A DNA stretch of 64,000 nt. Origin: Streptomyces xanthochromogenes. GTDB taxonomy: Bacteria > Actinomycetota > Actinomycetes > Streptomycetales > Streptomycetaceae. The notes under the pieces are model-generated. The model did not search any database and was not told the DNA's origin. It saw only the letters and a list, made by a program, of their open reading frames with translations. Below are positions 15,901-23,425 of the stretch, one piece after another. How positions within the stretch are numbered: the first letter of the stretch is position 1; the number at the start of each line of letters is the position of its first letter. The stretch is taken from assembly GCF_014650455.1 (NCBI RefSeq), contig NZ_BMUZ01000007.1, forward strand, positions 1-64,000, read 5' to 3'. The position numbers were made by a program, and so were the translations under genes.

Positions 15901-16900
15901 CCATCTGGCGAACCGTCTGGAACTGCGGCTCGGCGACACCATGGACTCGGAGTTCGACCGCAAGGTGGCCGCCAACGTGCCCGTCGGGGTGCCCGGGCGC
16001 GGCCAGTCCCCGCAGAAGCTGCACTTCATGGCGGCGGTGCCGCGCATCGACGGCCTCCAGTCCGACACCGACCTCGCCGAGGCGACGGCCGCCCTGGCCA
16101 CCGAGGTGGCCCGGCACTGGACGGTGCCGGGTGCGCCCGTGGTGCGCCTGCTGCCGCGCGAACTCCCGGCGGCCCAGCTGCCGCCCGGTGACGCGGCGCC
16201 GGAGCGCGGCATCGCGTTCGCGCTCGACGAGAACAACCTGGAGCCGGTGTTCGTCGACTTCGAGCAGGACCCGTTCTTCCTCGTCTTCGGCGAGGGCGAG
16301 TCCGGCAAGTCGAACCTGCTGCGCCTGCTCATCACCCAGCTCACCCGGCGGTACCCGGGAGAGGCCTGCAAGCTGTTCGTGGTGGACAACCGGCGTGCGC
16401 TGCTGGATGTGACCCCGCCGTCGCATCTGGCCGAGTACATCCCGATGTCGAACGCCATGGACCACCACATGGACGCGCTCGCCGATCTGATGCGGCGTCG
16501 CGCGCCGAGCGCGGACGTGACCGCGCGGCAGCTGCGCGAGCGCAGTTGGTGGCGGGGCCCCACGGTGTACGTCGTGGTCGACGACTACGACCTGGTGTCG
16601 ACGTCGAGCGGCAACCCGCTGGGCAAGCTCACCGAGCTGCTGCCGTTCGCCCGGGACGTGGGCGTCCGCTTCATCATCGCCCGCTCCACGGCGGGCGCGG
16701 GCCGCGCCTCGTACGAGCCGTTCCTGCAGCGCATCAAGGAGCTGGGCGCCCAGGGCGTGATCCTGGCGGGCGACCCCGCCGAGGGCGACCTCCTGGCCGG
16801 CGTCCGCCCCCGCCCGATGCCGACGGGGCGCGGCACGTTCGTCTCGCGGCGGCGGGGGAAGCCGCTGGTGCAGACGGGGTTGACGGAGGACGGGGCCTGA
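12926..16900 (+). CDS. eccC: type VII secretion FtsK/SpoIIIE ATPase EccC
   Basis: A 1324-residue motor of the ESX system. Two membrane helices lie at about residues 39-78, then a DUF domain and three P-loop ATPase modules with Walker A motifs GATGSGKS (474-481), GGPQSGKS (834-841) and GEGESGKS (1122-1129). All three keep the lysine. In characterised EccC proteins the first ATPase is catalytic and the last binds the WXG100 client signal. EccCa and EccCb are fused here, as is typical outside ESX-1. The GTG start lacks a good ribosome site but the N-terminus MSHIIVKRPPRALP is the family's usual one. Confidence 0.95.
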   Translation: MSHIIVKRPPRALPSEVPTEEVVLQPPPELPRGQQEGALMQLLPMLGMGGSVVFFFMPNSQPFMKIMGMVMVASTVAMSVAMIIRYRKGSQGQLADMRRDYLRYLGQTRRQAVRAALRQRDAQYYLHPSPEQLWALVAEGSRVWERRSGDEDFGQVRVGLGPQALATPLVPPQTAPVDQLEPLTAGAMQRFLATHQTVEDLPMAVSLRAFYHLTLSGEAQTVRASARALTASLAALHSPDDLVIAVASSASAAAHWEWTKWLPHTQVSGLTDGAGSRRLFSRSAAELEELLAPRLAGRPRFHPEGAPLPEEPHVVVVLDGVSPPPMSVLASAEGLQGVTVVEVVPGELTGARGDLAMVVQPRALRLESGHGLVYEGTPDLLSYESADALARQLAPLRMASGGDDDEPLLANLEFTELLGLGDADSVDTARTWRPRSASERLRVPIGVGEDGRPVMLDLKEAAQDGMGPHGLCVGATGSGKSELLRTLVLGLAVTHSSETLNFVLADFKGGATFAGMAQMPHVAAVITNLADDLTLVDRMGDSIRGELNRRQEMLRDAGNYANIHDYERARLAGAALQPVPSLVLVIDEFSELLTAKPDFIEMFVQIGRIGRSLGVHLLLASQRLEEGRLRGLETYLSYRIGLRTFSAAESRAALGVPDAYHLPSVPGSGYLKFGTDEMTRFKAAYVSGVYRTGADRSAALGGPVPVDRRPVLFTAAEVPVTYAPQTVPGPRPSSGPRTDDALADTVLDVIVRRLEARGPAAHQVWLPPLDSPPALDTLLPGLAPVAGRGLTKPGYEGAGRLVVPLGLVDKPYEQRRDPLWCDFSGAAGHLQILGGPQSGKSTLLRTLLASFALTHTPHEVQFYGLDFGGGGMAAVAGLPHVGGVASRLDPERVRRTVAEVYGVLTRREEYFRSAGIASIADFRARRARGTVSVADQPWGDVFLVIDGWGNFRTEYEGLEQVVLDIAARGLGYGIHLVLTASRSMEVRANLKDHLANRLELRLGDTMDSEFDRKVAANVPVGVPGRGQSPQKLHFMAAVPRIDGLQSDTDLAEATAALATEVARHWTVPGAPVVRLLPRELPAAQLPPGDAAPERGIAFALDENNLEPVFVDFEQDPFFLVFGEGESGKSNLLRLLITQLTRRYPGEACKLFVVDNRRALLDVTPPSHLAEYIPMSNAMDHHMDALADLMRRRAPSADVTARQLRERSWWRGPTVYVVVDDYDLVSTSSGNPLGKLTELLPFARDVGVRFIIARSTAGAGRASYEPFLQRIKELGAQGVILAGDPAEGDLLAGVRPRPMPTGRGTFVSRRRGKPLVQTGLTEDGA

Positions 16901-16929
16901 CGGGGCCGGACGGGCCCGCCGGTCGGGGC

Positions 16930-16959
16930 GGGTCGGGCGGCGCGGGGTCGGGCGGCGCG
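16930..16959 (+). repeat. 15-bp perfect tandem repeat after eccC
   Basis: GGGTCGGGCGGCGCG occurs twice back to back in the G-rich spacer between eccC and bldB. No coding sense is seen; it may be replication slippage in G/C-rich DNA. Confidence 0.7.
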
Positions 16960-17118
16960 GGAGCCCGCTGGGGGCCCCGCCTGTGGGCCAGGTCCCGGCC
17001 CGCCGCCTCGTTCTCGTGATTCTTTCCGCCTCTCCATCCGTGCCGCGACCTGCCAAGTAGGCTGATCGGACGGCCGGTTGGCAGGCCCGTCGCTACGTCT
17101 GGAAGGAATCGCTCCGTC

Positions 17119-17421
17119 ATGGCTGAGGAACAGGACACGGAACTGCGGGAGCGCAAGGAGCGCGAGAAGAACGAGCTGTACGCCCTGGACATCTCGGGGG
17201 TCGAATGGCACAGCGCTCCCGGTACGGCCGAGGACGAGGAGCGGGTCGAGATCGCCTACCTGCCGGCCGGGGCCGTGGCCATGCGGTCCTCCGTGGACCC
17301 CTCGACGGTGCTGCGGTACACCGAGGCGGAGTGGCAGGCGTTCGTCCTGGGCGCGCGGGACGGGGAGTTCGACCTGGAGCCGTCGGTGCGCAACGGGGGG
17401 CTCGAAGCCCCGTCGGAGTAG
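17119..17421 (+). CDS. bldB: BldB-type developmental regulator (DUF397 family)
   Basis: A 100-residue protein: a charged helical start (DTELRERKEREKNELYAL) followed by a DUF397 domain with its closing signature RYTEAEWQAFVLGARDGEFDL. BldB of S. coelicolor is a small dimeric DUF397 protein needed for aerial growth and antibiotic production, and its gene is the neighbour of the esx genes. Size and location both match, hence the name. GGAAGGA precedes the ATG by ten bases. No helix-turn-helix is visible. It is isolated from the esx genes by the bidirectional terminator at 17450-17498. Confidence 0.8.
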   Translation: MAEEQDTELRERKEREKNELYALDISGVEWHSAPGTAEDEERVEIAYLPAGAVAMRSSVDPSTVLRYTEAEWQAFVLGARDGEFDLEPSVRNGGLEAPSE

Positions 17422-17449
17422 CGCAGGCCGGACACCGGCCCGCGCACGA

Positions 17450-17498
17450 ACGACGGACGGGGTGGGCGCCTCCCGTGCGCGCCCACCCCGTCCGTCGT
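17450..17498. terminator. bidirectional terminator between bldB and esxA
   Basis: A perfect 20-bp stem (17450-17469 with 17479-17498) and a nine-base loop, 28 bp after the bldB stop and 14 bp after the esxA stop on the other strand. It serves both convergent genes. Confidence 0.9.
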
Positions 17499-17512
17499 GT
17501 GCGGTGCGGCTC

Positions 17513-17815
17513 CTAGTGGAAGTAGCCGGCCGCCTTGTGGTCACCGGCACGGTAGGTCGGACCGGCCTCGGCGACGGCGTTGGCGATCTGCGTCAAAGAG
17601 GTGTGGACGCTCGCGGCGGTGTTGTTCCAGTCCCGCTGCTTCGTCGCGTAGACCTCGTGGGCCTCGCCGTGCCAGTTGGCGGCGGCCGTGTCGACCAGGG
17701 TGCGGATTTCGGCCAGGTCCTGGTCCAGCTTGGCCGCCTGGTTCCTGATGGCCTCGGCCGCCTGGTCGAGGCTGCCGTACGTTACTCCGAGGACATCGCC
17801 GTTGTTGCTGGGCAT
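17513..17815 (-). CDS. esxA: WXG100 family secreted protein
   Basis: 100 residues, an all-helical ESAT-6-like protein. WHG at 48-50 is the WXG turn between the two helices. Near the C-terminus Y88-R-A-G-D92 fits the YxxxD type VII export signal. It is the last gene of a minus-strand unit, 88 bp behind the 121-residue partner. In S. coelicolor the EsxA-EsxB heterodimer is exported by the ESX system and required for normal sporulation. The A/B naming here follows gene order only. Confidence 0.88.
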   Translation of the reverse strand: MPSNNGDVLGVTYGSLDQAAEAIRNQAAKLDQDLAEIRTLVDTAAANWHGEAHEVYATKQRDWNNTAASVHTSLTQIANAVAEAGPTYRAGDHKAAGYFH

Positions 17816-17903
17816 GGCTTCCCCAATCTCCTTGTGAATGGCTGGTGTTGGACTGCGCGGCGCTTCGGGCCCGTCGGTGCGGCCTCTTCGGCCGGTCCGC
17901 CCT

Positions 17904-18269
17904 TTAGTACGTGCTGAGGTTCGAGGTCATCGCGCTCGTGGCCGCCGCGTCACCGCTGTAGCCGTCCACGACGTCGATGCCCATGAGGGCCTTGCGGACC
18001 TCTTCGTCGGTGTCGCCCTTGAGCGTGCGGGTCGCCTTCATGGCCTCCAGGAAGTCCAGCAGCAGCCTGCCCATGTGGACCATCTGGTGGTTGATGTGGG
18101 TCTGCTTCCGGTCGAACGCGCCGGCGCCGATTCCCTCCCAGGCCCCTTCGAGGCTGTCGATCACGCCCTGGAGGCTTTTGAGCTGGCCCTTCACCGAGTC
18201 GAACCGCTCGAGAATCTGGTTCTCCAGCCTGGCCATGTCACTGTCTGATACCCGCTGGTCCTTCGACAT
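17904..18269 (-). CDS. esxB: WXG100 family secreted protein, longer partner
   Basis: 121 residues from the ATG at 18269, which has AAGGGAAG seven bases upstream. WEG at 44-46 gives the helix-turn-helix of the family, flanked by amphipathic segments. The C-terminal tail extends about 20 residues past a normal WXG100 core and has no clear YxxxD signal, so export probably relies on EsxA as the signal-bearing partner. It starts 68 bp after the mycosin gene. Confidence 0.85.
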   Translation of the reverse strand: MSKDQRVSDSDMARLENQILERFDSVKGQLKSLQGVIDSLEGAWEGIGAGAFDRKQTHINHQMVHMGRLLLDFLEAMKATRTLKGDTDEEVRKALMGIDVVDGYSGDAAATSAMTSNLSTY

Positions 18270-18337
18270 GTAACGGCTTCCCTTCGTGATGGGGTGGTGT
18301 GGTGATGCTGGTGCGGATGGCTGTGGTCGGTGGTGCG

Positions 18338-19603
18338 CTAGGCGCGGCGCCGGCTCCTGAGCGCGGCGAAGGCACCGCCCCCGATGACGAGGACCCCGGC
18401 GGCGACCCCGCCGATGAGCCAGGGGGTGCCGCTGTCGCCGCCCCCCTTGCCCGCGGCCTGGGCCTCCCCCTTCTCGGGCGTCTTGGGCGGCGCCGAGGAG
18501 GAGGGCACGGCGGGGGTGGCGGGCGCACCGCCCCCGGTGCCGTTCTCCCGCGCGAGGGGGTCGGCGCCGGCCGGGCCCGGGTCGATGCGGGCCTGCTCCA
18601 GCACGAGCCGGGGCCGGATGAGCCCGTAGCCGAGGTATTTGCTGGGCGTGCTCCTGTCCCAGCTGCGCCCGGCCGTGTCGATCATCGTCCGGAGGACCTG
18701 GTTGGCGGTCCAGCTGGGGTGGGCGGACCAGATCAGGGCGGCGGAGGCGGAGGCGATGGCGGAGGCCTGGCTGGTGCCTTGGCTGGGGCAGTACTTCTTG
18801 AAGGTGGTGTCGCACCACACGGGAACCTTGAGGCCTGGTGAAGCCAGGTCGATGTAGTTGCCCGAATGGGAGAAGTCGCCGACGGTGCCGCTCTGGTCCG
18901 CCGCGCTGACGCCGACGACGCCGGGGTAGGCGGCAGGGAAATCACGGTACTGCTCATCGCTGAGCTTCTCGTCATTGCCCGTCGCGGCGAACAGCAACTT
19001 GCCCTTGGAAAGGGCGTACTTGATCGCATCCGCACCCTCGGATGTCACCGCAGGGCCACCGAAAGAGAGGTTGATGATCCTTGCATCCGAATCCGCAGCA
19101 GCCCGGATGCCCGCCTCGGACGATTGCGTCAGCTTCCGCTCCGCTGGGTCCTTGAGGCTGTCGAGAGTGATACGCAAAGGGATGATCTTGGAGTCCGGGG
19201 CAAGGCCCTTGAGCCCTCCGCCCTTTCCGGTACCGGCGATCAATTCGGCCATGGTCGTCCCATGCCCCTGATAGTCCTCGGTCGCCCCGTACGCAGCGGA
19301 TTTCGGGACCTCATCGGCGAGCACTTGCCCCTTGAGGGACGGAGTGTCGGGGTTGACGCCCGTGTCCACGACGGCAACCGTGATGCCCTTGCCCGTACTC
19401 GCCTTCCACATCTCCGGGGCGTGCATGGCCGCCAGGTACCACTGGTCCGGTGCCGCCGTGTCGTCCGCGAACGCCTGAGGAGCCAATGCGGCACCCGCGA
19501 CAACCCAGGCGCCAAAGGCTGCGCACGTAGCCGCCAAGCGTCTGCGGCCGGCGGCTCCCAGCGCAGAGTTGCCCTTGCCGGTTCGGCGGATTCGTGGCCT
19601 CAT
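18338..19603 (-). CDS. mycP: mycosin (subtilisin-like ESX protease), copy 1
   Basis: 421 residues. A signal peptide (to about residue 46, APQAFA) precedes an S8 domain with complete triad D80 (VAVVDTG), H114 (GHGTTMAE) and S278 (GTSQAS). Then come a Pro/Gly/Ala-rich stalk and a C-terminal membrane helix ending in basic residues, so the catalytic domain faces outward. Its start overlaps the stop of the preceding substrate-like gene (ATGA), implying coupled expression and possibly cleavage of that protein. A second mycosin lies at 22158. Confidence 0.93.
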   Translation of the reverse strand: MRPRIRRTGKGNSALGAAGRRRLAATCAAFGAWVVAGAALAPQAFADDTAAPDQWYLAAMHAPEMWKASTGKGITVAVVDTGVNPDTPSLKGQVLADEVPKSAAYGATEDYQGHGTTMAELIAGTGKGGGLKGLAPDSKIIPLRITLDSLKDPAERKLTQSSEAGIRAAADSDARIINLSFGGPAVTSEGADAIKYALSKGKLLFAATGNDEKLSDEQYRDFPAAYPGVVGVSAADQSGTVGDFSHSGNYIDLASPGLKVPVWCDTTFKKYCPSQGTSQASAIASASAALIWSAHPSWTANQVLRTMIDTAGRSWDRSTPSKYLGYGLIRPRLVLEQARIDPGPAGADPLARENGTGGGAPATPAVPSSSAPPKTPEKGEAQAAGKGGGDSGTPWLIGGVAAGVLVIGGGAFAALRSRRRA

Positions 19604-21273
19604 GCGTTCTTGCCCATTTCCTCGTCGCCGCCCGAGCAGCCTTGGACCCGCGCGGTCTCATCGCCCTCGTCGTCCACGGCCCGATCTTCCTGTAAGGCCC
19701 GGACCAAACCGGAACCACCGCTGGTAAACCCGCTGCGATTGCCGCGCCGGCCGATGGATCGGCCCTGCGGAAGTCCGACCACTCCGTCCGCATTGCCCTT
19801 GCCGCGTCCGCCCCTGTCCGGCCTGCCAGTTGTGGAAGGCTCGGCGCCTTTGACCACACCCTTCCGACTCGGGCGACCGGTAGGGACTGGCCGGCTGGAG
19901 GTCCCTTCGGATCCGATGGTCGTCGGCTTGGACCTCTGTGGTCCTGCGGGGCCTTGTGCTCCGGCATTCGGCCGTCCGCCGACAATCCCGTTACGGCCTC
20001 CCCCATTTACCCCGGAAGTCCCCTCCCTCGGAAACACGGCTCCCCCACCGCGGGGGGTGCCTCCCGAGACACCGCGTCCCATCTGCGACTGGCCGACAGC
20101 GGAGGGAGGCCCGCCCCTCGCGACTTCCGAACCCGAGGTTCCCACTCGTCCTGTCGGATTCGGACCACCTCTACCTGGAGCGCCCCCCGGACGCCTTGAC
20201 GGTTCCGACAGACCGGGGCCGTGTTCACCACCGAGAGCCCGCGACACACGGTTCACCGCCGGGTAGGAGAACGCGCGGGTGGGAGGCGGGGGCGTAGCAC
20301 CTTCAGGGGACACGGGCGCGACCGGTGACATCGGGGCCACGACGCTCCGCCCTGGTGCTGTATCCAGCGAGGGCGGGGCGCTGTTGATCTCCATACCCAC
20401 CGTTCTGCTACCCGAGAGACCCTCATGGACAAAGGCTTCTGCCCCTCCGGCGGGGGCTGCCACGGTCTCCACCGGTGGGTGATTCGTGCGCGTGCCTGTC
20501 CTGTCCGAGTGCCGTGCCGGTGCCACTCCTTCCGGCGAGGAGCCGTCCGCCCTTACAGGCTGGGGCCAAGGCCCATCCCCCGTGGAACGCTGGGGCTTGG
20601 GCACGCCCACATCCGGCATGATCTGGAAAACAGGCGGCTCCTGCGCGGCCAGGGTTTGTTCGGAGACCGAGTAGAAGGACGACAGGCGGTTCATCTGGTT
20701 GATCGCCTCTTGGCGGTCCTGCTCCACCTTCAGCGCCGCCTCGTACTCGGCGTTCCCCGCAACCCTCTTCGCCGTAGGCAGGTCGTCGACCTTCACCGGC
20801 TCGGCCCGGTGGTCCCGCGGCGGCATCGCGCTCTTCACGGATACGAGGCCCTGGCCCGCCGCGCTGATCTGCACACCCGCCGTATCGGCGAATTCCGCCA
20901 GCCGGTTGGCGTGGTTCGCCAGGTTGTTGCCCCAGGTGCGGAAGGCCTCCCCGGATTCGCCCTCCCATTCGACCTTGCCGATGTGGCCGCGGAGTTCGGC
21001 CGCGGCGCTGCTGATCGCCTCGTGCGCGGCGAAGAGCGCGTCACCCGCGCTGATCAAATGCTGCGGGTTCGCGGGATGGATCAGGTCGATCATCTCGTTG
21101 AGCCGGTGGCCTTCGAAATCCGTCTTTCCGAAGAAGCGGACCCTTCCCCCGAACGGGAACACGCCGGAGAGGGCTTGCGCCGCCCCCGTGGTCATGTCGG
21201 TAATGCCGACCTGCTGGGTGACGCGCTGCTTGTCCGTCAGGGGTGCGGGTGACTGCGGCTTCTTGTCGGTCAT
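19600..21273 (-). CDS. putative type VII substrate with a WXG-like helical head and long disordered tail
   Basis: 557 residues from the ATG at 21273, three bases after the preceding stop. Residues 1-160 are helical and contain WEG at 103-105 followed by FRTWGNNLANHANRL, as in WXG/PPE-type ESX substrates. From about 220 to the end it is Pro/Gly/Ser/Arg-rich and predicted disordered, with GGP and GRG runs. No toxin or enzyme domain is visible. Base composition of the tail (about 19610-20450) is visibly less G/C-biased than its neighbours. Coupling to the mycosin gene suggests a processed substrate, as EspB is for MycP1; that is inference. Confidence 0.75.
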   Translation of the reverse strand: MTDKKPQSPAPLTDKQRVTQQVGITDMTTGAAQALSGVFPFGGRVRFFGKTDFEGHRLNEMIDLIHPANPQHLISAGDALFAAHEAISSAAAELRGHIGKVEWEGESGEAFRTWGNNLANHANRLAEFADTAGVQISAAGQGLVSVKSAMPPRDHRAEPVKVDDLPTAKRVAGNAEYEAALKVEQDRQEAINQMNRLSSFYSVSEQTLAAQEPPVFQIMPDVGVPKPQRSTGDGPWPQPVRADGSSPEGVAPARHSDRTGTRTNHPPVETVAAPAGGAEAFVHEGLSGSRTVGMEINSAPPSLDTAPGRSVVAPMSPVAPVSPEGATPPPPTRAFSYPAVNRVSRALGGEHGPGLSEPSRRPGGAPGRGGPNPTGRVGTSGSEVARGGPPSAVGQSQMGRGVSGGTPRGGGAVFPREGTSGVNGGGRNGIVGGRPNAGAQGPAGPQRSKPTTIGSEGTSSRPVPTGRPSRKGVVKGAEPSTTGRPDRGGRGKGNADGVVGLPQGRSIGRRGNRSGFTSGGSGLVRALQEDRAVDDEGDETARVQGCSGGDEEMGKNA

Positions 21274-21275
21274 CG

Positions 21276-21704
21276 CTACCACCCCGTTCCGGAGGTCTTG
21301 TCGTCGGTACGCTCCGGCAGCGGCTTGCCGTCCTTCTCGCGCCGGGCCAGACCCGCGTCGTAGTCGGTCTTGGACTGGATCTCCCAGAACCGCTGCCGCG
21401 TCTCCTCGTCGAGGTTGTCGAACCCGACGTCCGCCCCGTGCACGGCGATCCCCATCGCCTCGATCTGATGACTCAGCGACCGCGACAGCGAGGTCAGCCG
21501 TTCGTGCACGCGGTGGTACTGGGTGAAGAGGCCGTCCGCCTCGGGGAAGGCCGCGCCGGCGGCGCTGAAGGAGGCGCGGGAGATCTGGTGGGCCGCGAGG
21601 TTCGTGGGGCTGCCGTGGGAGCCGTCGAACTCGGTGAGCAGCTTGTCGACGCGCTTCTTGAAGGTCGTCAGCGCCTCCAGGCCCTTGCTCAGGTCAGTGG
21701 CCAT
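21276..21704 (-). CDS. helical type VII-associated protein, first gene of the substrate operon
   Basis: 142 residues if started at the ATG at 21704 (in-frame ATGs at 21728 and GTG 21749 are alternatives; none has a decisive ribosome site). It is almost entirely helical, with a pattern like ESAT-6 superfamily proteins (LTTFKKRVDKLL ... FTQYHRVHERLTSLSRSL) but no WXG turn. It is followed within three bases by the WXG-headed protein and probably pairs with it, as PE/PPE or Esx pairs do. Function is unproven. Confidence 0.7.
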   Translation of the reverse strand: MATDLSKGLEALTTFKKRVDKLLTEFDGSHGSPTNLAAHQISRASFSAAGAAFPEADGLFTQYHRVHERLTSLSRSLSHQIEAMGIAVHGADVGFDNLDEETRQRFWEIQSKTDYDAGLARREKDGKPLPERTDDKTSGTGW

Positions 21705-21880
21705 GACCGCCGCCCCCGCTCCCGACATCAGGGCGCCGCCCCATGCCACCCTCCCCGTCCCCGTCCGCGTGAACCAATTGCCTTGCGCCGCACGTGCTCT
21801 GCTTACGCGCTGCGTATCCGGCGCGCATATCGCTACATCGCTACAGCGCCGCTATTGACGTCACTTGTCGCACCGCGAGC

Positions 21881-21909
21881 ACTCTAGCCAACACCCGTTG
21901 CACGCCCAA
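21881..21909 (-). promoter_or_regulatory. housekeeping-type promoter of the ESX substrate operon
   Basis: On the minus strand TTGGGC (21904-21909), a 17-base spacer and TAGAGT (21881-21886) form a good HrdB-type promoter. It would start transcription near 21875, about 170 bases upstream of the operon's first gene. Confidence 0.65.
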
Positions 21910-21976
21910 CAGACATTCTCCTGGGCCGAGTTCTCCCGGGCTGCCCCAACTCTAGGAAGGGTCATCACCCGACGCA

Positions 21977-21992
21977 TGAGTACACCTACTCA
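21977..21992. promoter_or_regulatory. inverted repeat upstream of the substrate-operon promoter
   Basis: TGAGTA-CACC-TACTCA is a perfect 6-bp inverted repeat with a four-base centre, about 70 bp upstream of the -35. It is symmetrical like a dimeric regulator site. The regulator is unknown. Confidence 0.4.
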
Positions 21993-22157
21993 GGTTTGAT
22001 CAATTCTGATCAACTCTCATCGGCCTCCGGCATCGCAGGCGCGCTCTTGACCTGTTCTGCACCAAACCCACGCAGTAAGGCGCAGTACGGGCCCTCGCCT
22101 TCAGCCCCATAGCCGTTCTGCCCTACGACCCCGCAACCCTTCAGGCACGCAGCGCCG

Positions 22158-23411
22158 TCACGCCGCCCCGCTCGCGCCACCGCGTCGGCCACGACGGCGG
22201 GCCTCCCTGAAGGCCACCGCCGCGCCCGCCAGGGCCGCCGCGAGGACCGCCGCGCCCACCGCCACGTACGTGGCCAGGCGCCGGGTGCGCTGTTCGTCGG
22301 TCTCGCCCAGCTGGAGGGCCGCGGGGGTGGGGGCGCGGGCCGGGGTGACACCCTCGTGGGCGACCGGGGTCTGGACCGGGTGGTCGTCCTCGGTGAGGGC
22401 GCGGACCGGGTCGACCACGCCCCAGCCGACCAGGCGGTCGTGGCCGGCCACCGAGCGCTCGGCGGTCTGCTCGATCTGCGCGACGACCTCGCGCTGGGTC
22501 CACTTGGGGTGCTTGGCCTTGATGAGCGCGGCCACACCCGCGACGTAGGGCGCCGAGAAGCTCGTACCGCTGTCGGCGCAGTGGCCGCCGCCGGGGACGG
22601 TGGAGACCATGTCGACGCCGGGCGCGGCCACCCCCACGAACGCGCCGGACTGCGAGAACGCGGCCCGTTCGTTGTTGCGGTCCGACGCGGCGACCGCGAG
22701 GACCCCGGGGAAGGAGGCGGGGTAGGTCGGCTTGACGTTGCCGCCGAGGCCGTCGTTGCCCGCCGAGGCGACCACGACGATGTCCCTCGCAAGGGCCGCG
22801 TCCACCGCCTGTTTGAGGGTGCCCGCCGGCTCCACCGCTTTCGCCGTGTCCTGCGAGATGTTGATGACGCCCGCGCCGGCGTCGATCGCCTCGCGAATGG
22901 CTTTGGCGAGGGTCTCCGCCGTGCCGTGGCCGTCCGCGTCGTTCTGCTGGATGGGGATGATCGTCGCGTCGGGGGCGAGCCCCACGAACCCGGTGCCGTC
23001 GGCGGGGCGGGCGGCGATGATCCCGGCGACCTTCGTGCCGTGCCCGACCGTGTCGGTGGTGCCGTTCTCCGCCCCGCGCGGCAACGGCTGCCCGCTCGGG
23101 TCCTTGATGTCCTTCGGCAGCAGGTTCTTGCCCTTGGACGCGTCGACCGCGCTCTTGAGCTGGGCGTTCTTGATGTCGACGCCGGTGTCGATCACGGCGA
23201 CCCGCACGTCCCGGCCGGTCGACTGGTGCCACAGCTCGTCCAGGAGTACGCGCTGCAGCGCCCAGGGCCGGCCGGCGTACGGCTTCGAGGGGAAGGTGCA
23301 CTGGTCGCCGCCCCCGTCGTCGGCCGGGGCGGCGGCCGCCGGGGCGGCGAGGACCGTGAGGGACGTCAGGGCCGCGGCCGGCAGGGCGAGCCTCCTGTGC
23401 ACGTACGCCAT
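22158..23411 (-). CDS. mycP: mycosin (subtilisin-like ESX protease), copy 2
   Basis: 417 residues from the ATG at 23411. It has a signal peptide (to about residue 28), an S8 domain with full triad D75 (VAVIDTG), H124 (GHGTKVAG) and S284 (GTSFSAP), the oxyanion segment SAGNDG, and a C-terminal membrane helix followed by RRRGRR. It starts 14 bp after eccB, the usual place for the core mycosin of an ESX system. It is clearly diverged from copy 1 at 18338, including a longer N-terminal loop (about 85-115). Confidence 0.93.
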   Translation of the reverse strand: MAYVHRRLALPAAALTSLTVLAAPAAAAPADDGGGDQCTFPSKPYAGRPWALQRVLLDELWHQSTGRDVRVAVIDTGVDIKNAQLKSAVDASKGKNLLPKDIKDPSGQPLPRGAENGTTDTVGHGTKVAGIIAARPADGTGFVGLAPDATIIPIQQNDADGHGTAETLAKAIREAIDAGAGVINISQDTAKAVEPAGTLKQAVDAALARDIVVVASAGNDGLGGNVKPTYPASFPGVLAVAASDRNNERAAFSQSGAFVGVAAPGVDMVSTVPGGGHCADSGTSFSAPYVAGVAALIKAKHPKWTQREVVAQIEQTAERSVAGHDRLVGWGVVDPVRALTEDDHPVQTPVAHEGVTPARAPTPAALQLGETDEQRTRRLATYVAVGAAVLAAALAGAAVAFREARRRGRRGGASGAA

Positions 23412-23425
23412 GGTCGCGCCGCCCC

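Larger units (their letters stand above)
21705..22157 (-). other. upstream region of the substrate operon; no convincing gene
   Basis: About 450 bp with lower G/C content than its surroundings. It holds the promoter at 21881-21909 and an inverted repeat at 21977-21992. A reading frame covers 22010-22157 but has no start of its own. Short direct repeats (CGCTACATCGCTACA near 21830) are present. Confidence 0.6.

Noticed and set aside
13889..17056. 1055-codon open frame antisense to eccC
   Set aside because: Arg/His/Gln-rich translation typical of the antisense frame of a high-GC gene; no domain seen.
19600..21273. Polymorphic toxin exported by the ESX system
   Set aside because: No nuclease, ADP-ribosyltransferase or other toxin motif is visible in the C-terminus and no immunity gene follows; the next gene is a mycosin.
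22010..22157. Reading frame after mycP copy 2 ending in PAMPEADES
   Set aside because: It has no ATG, GTG or TTG start outside the mycosin gene and only moderate third-position G/C. It contains a TTA codon, so a decayed gene end is possible, but it cannot be supported.
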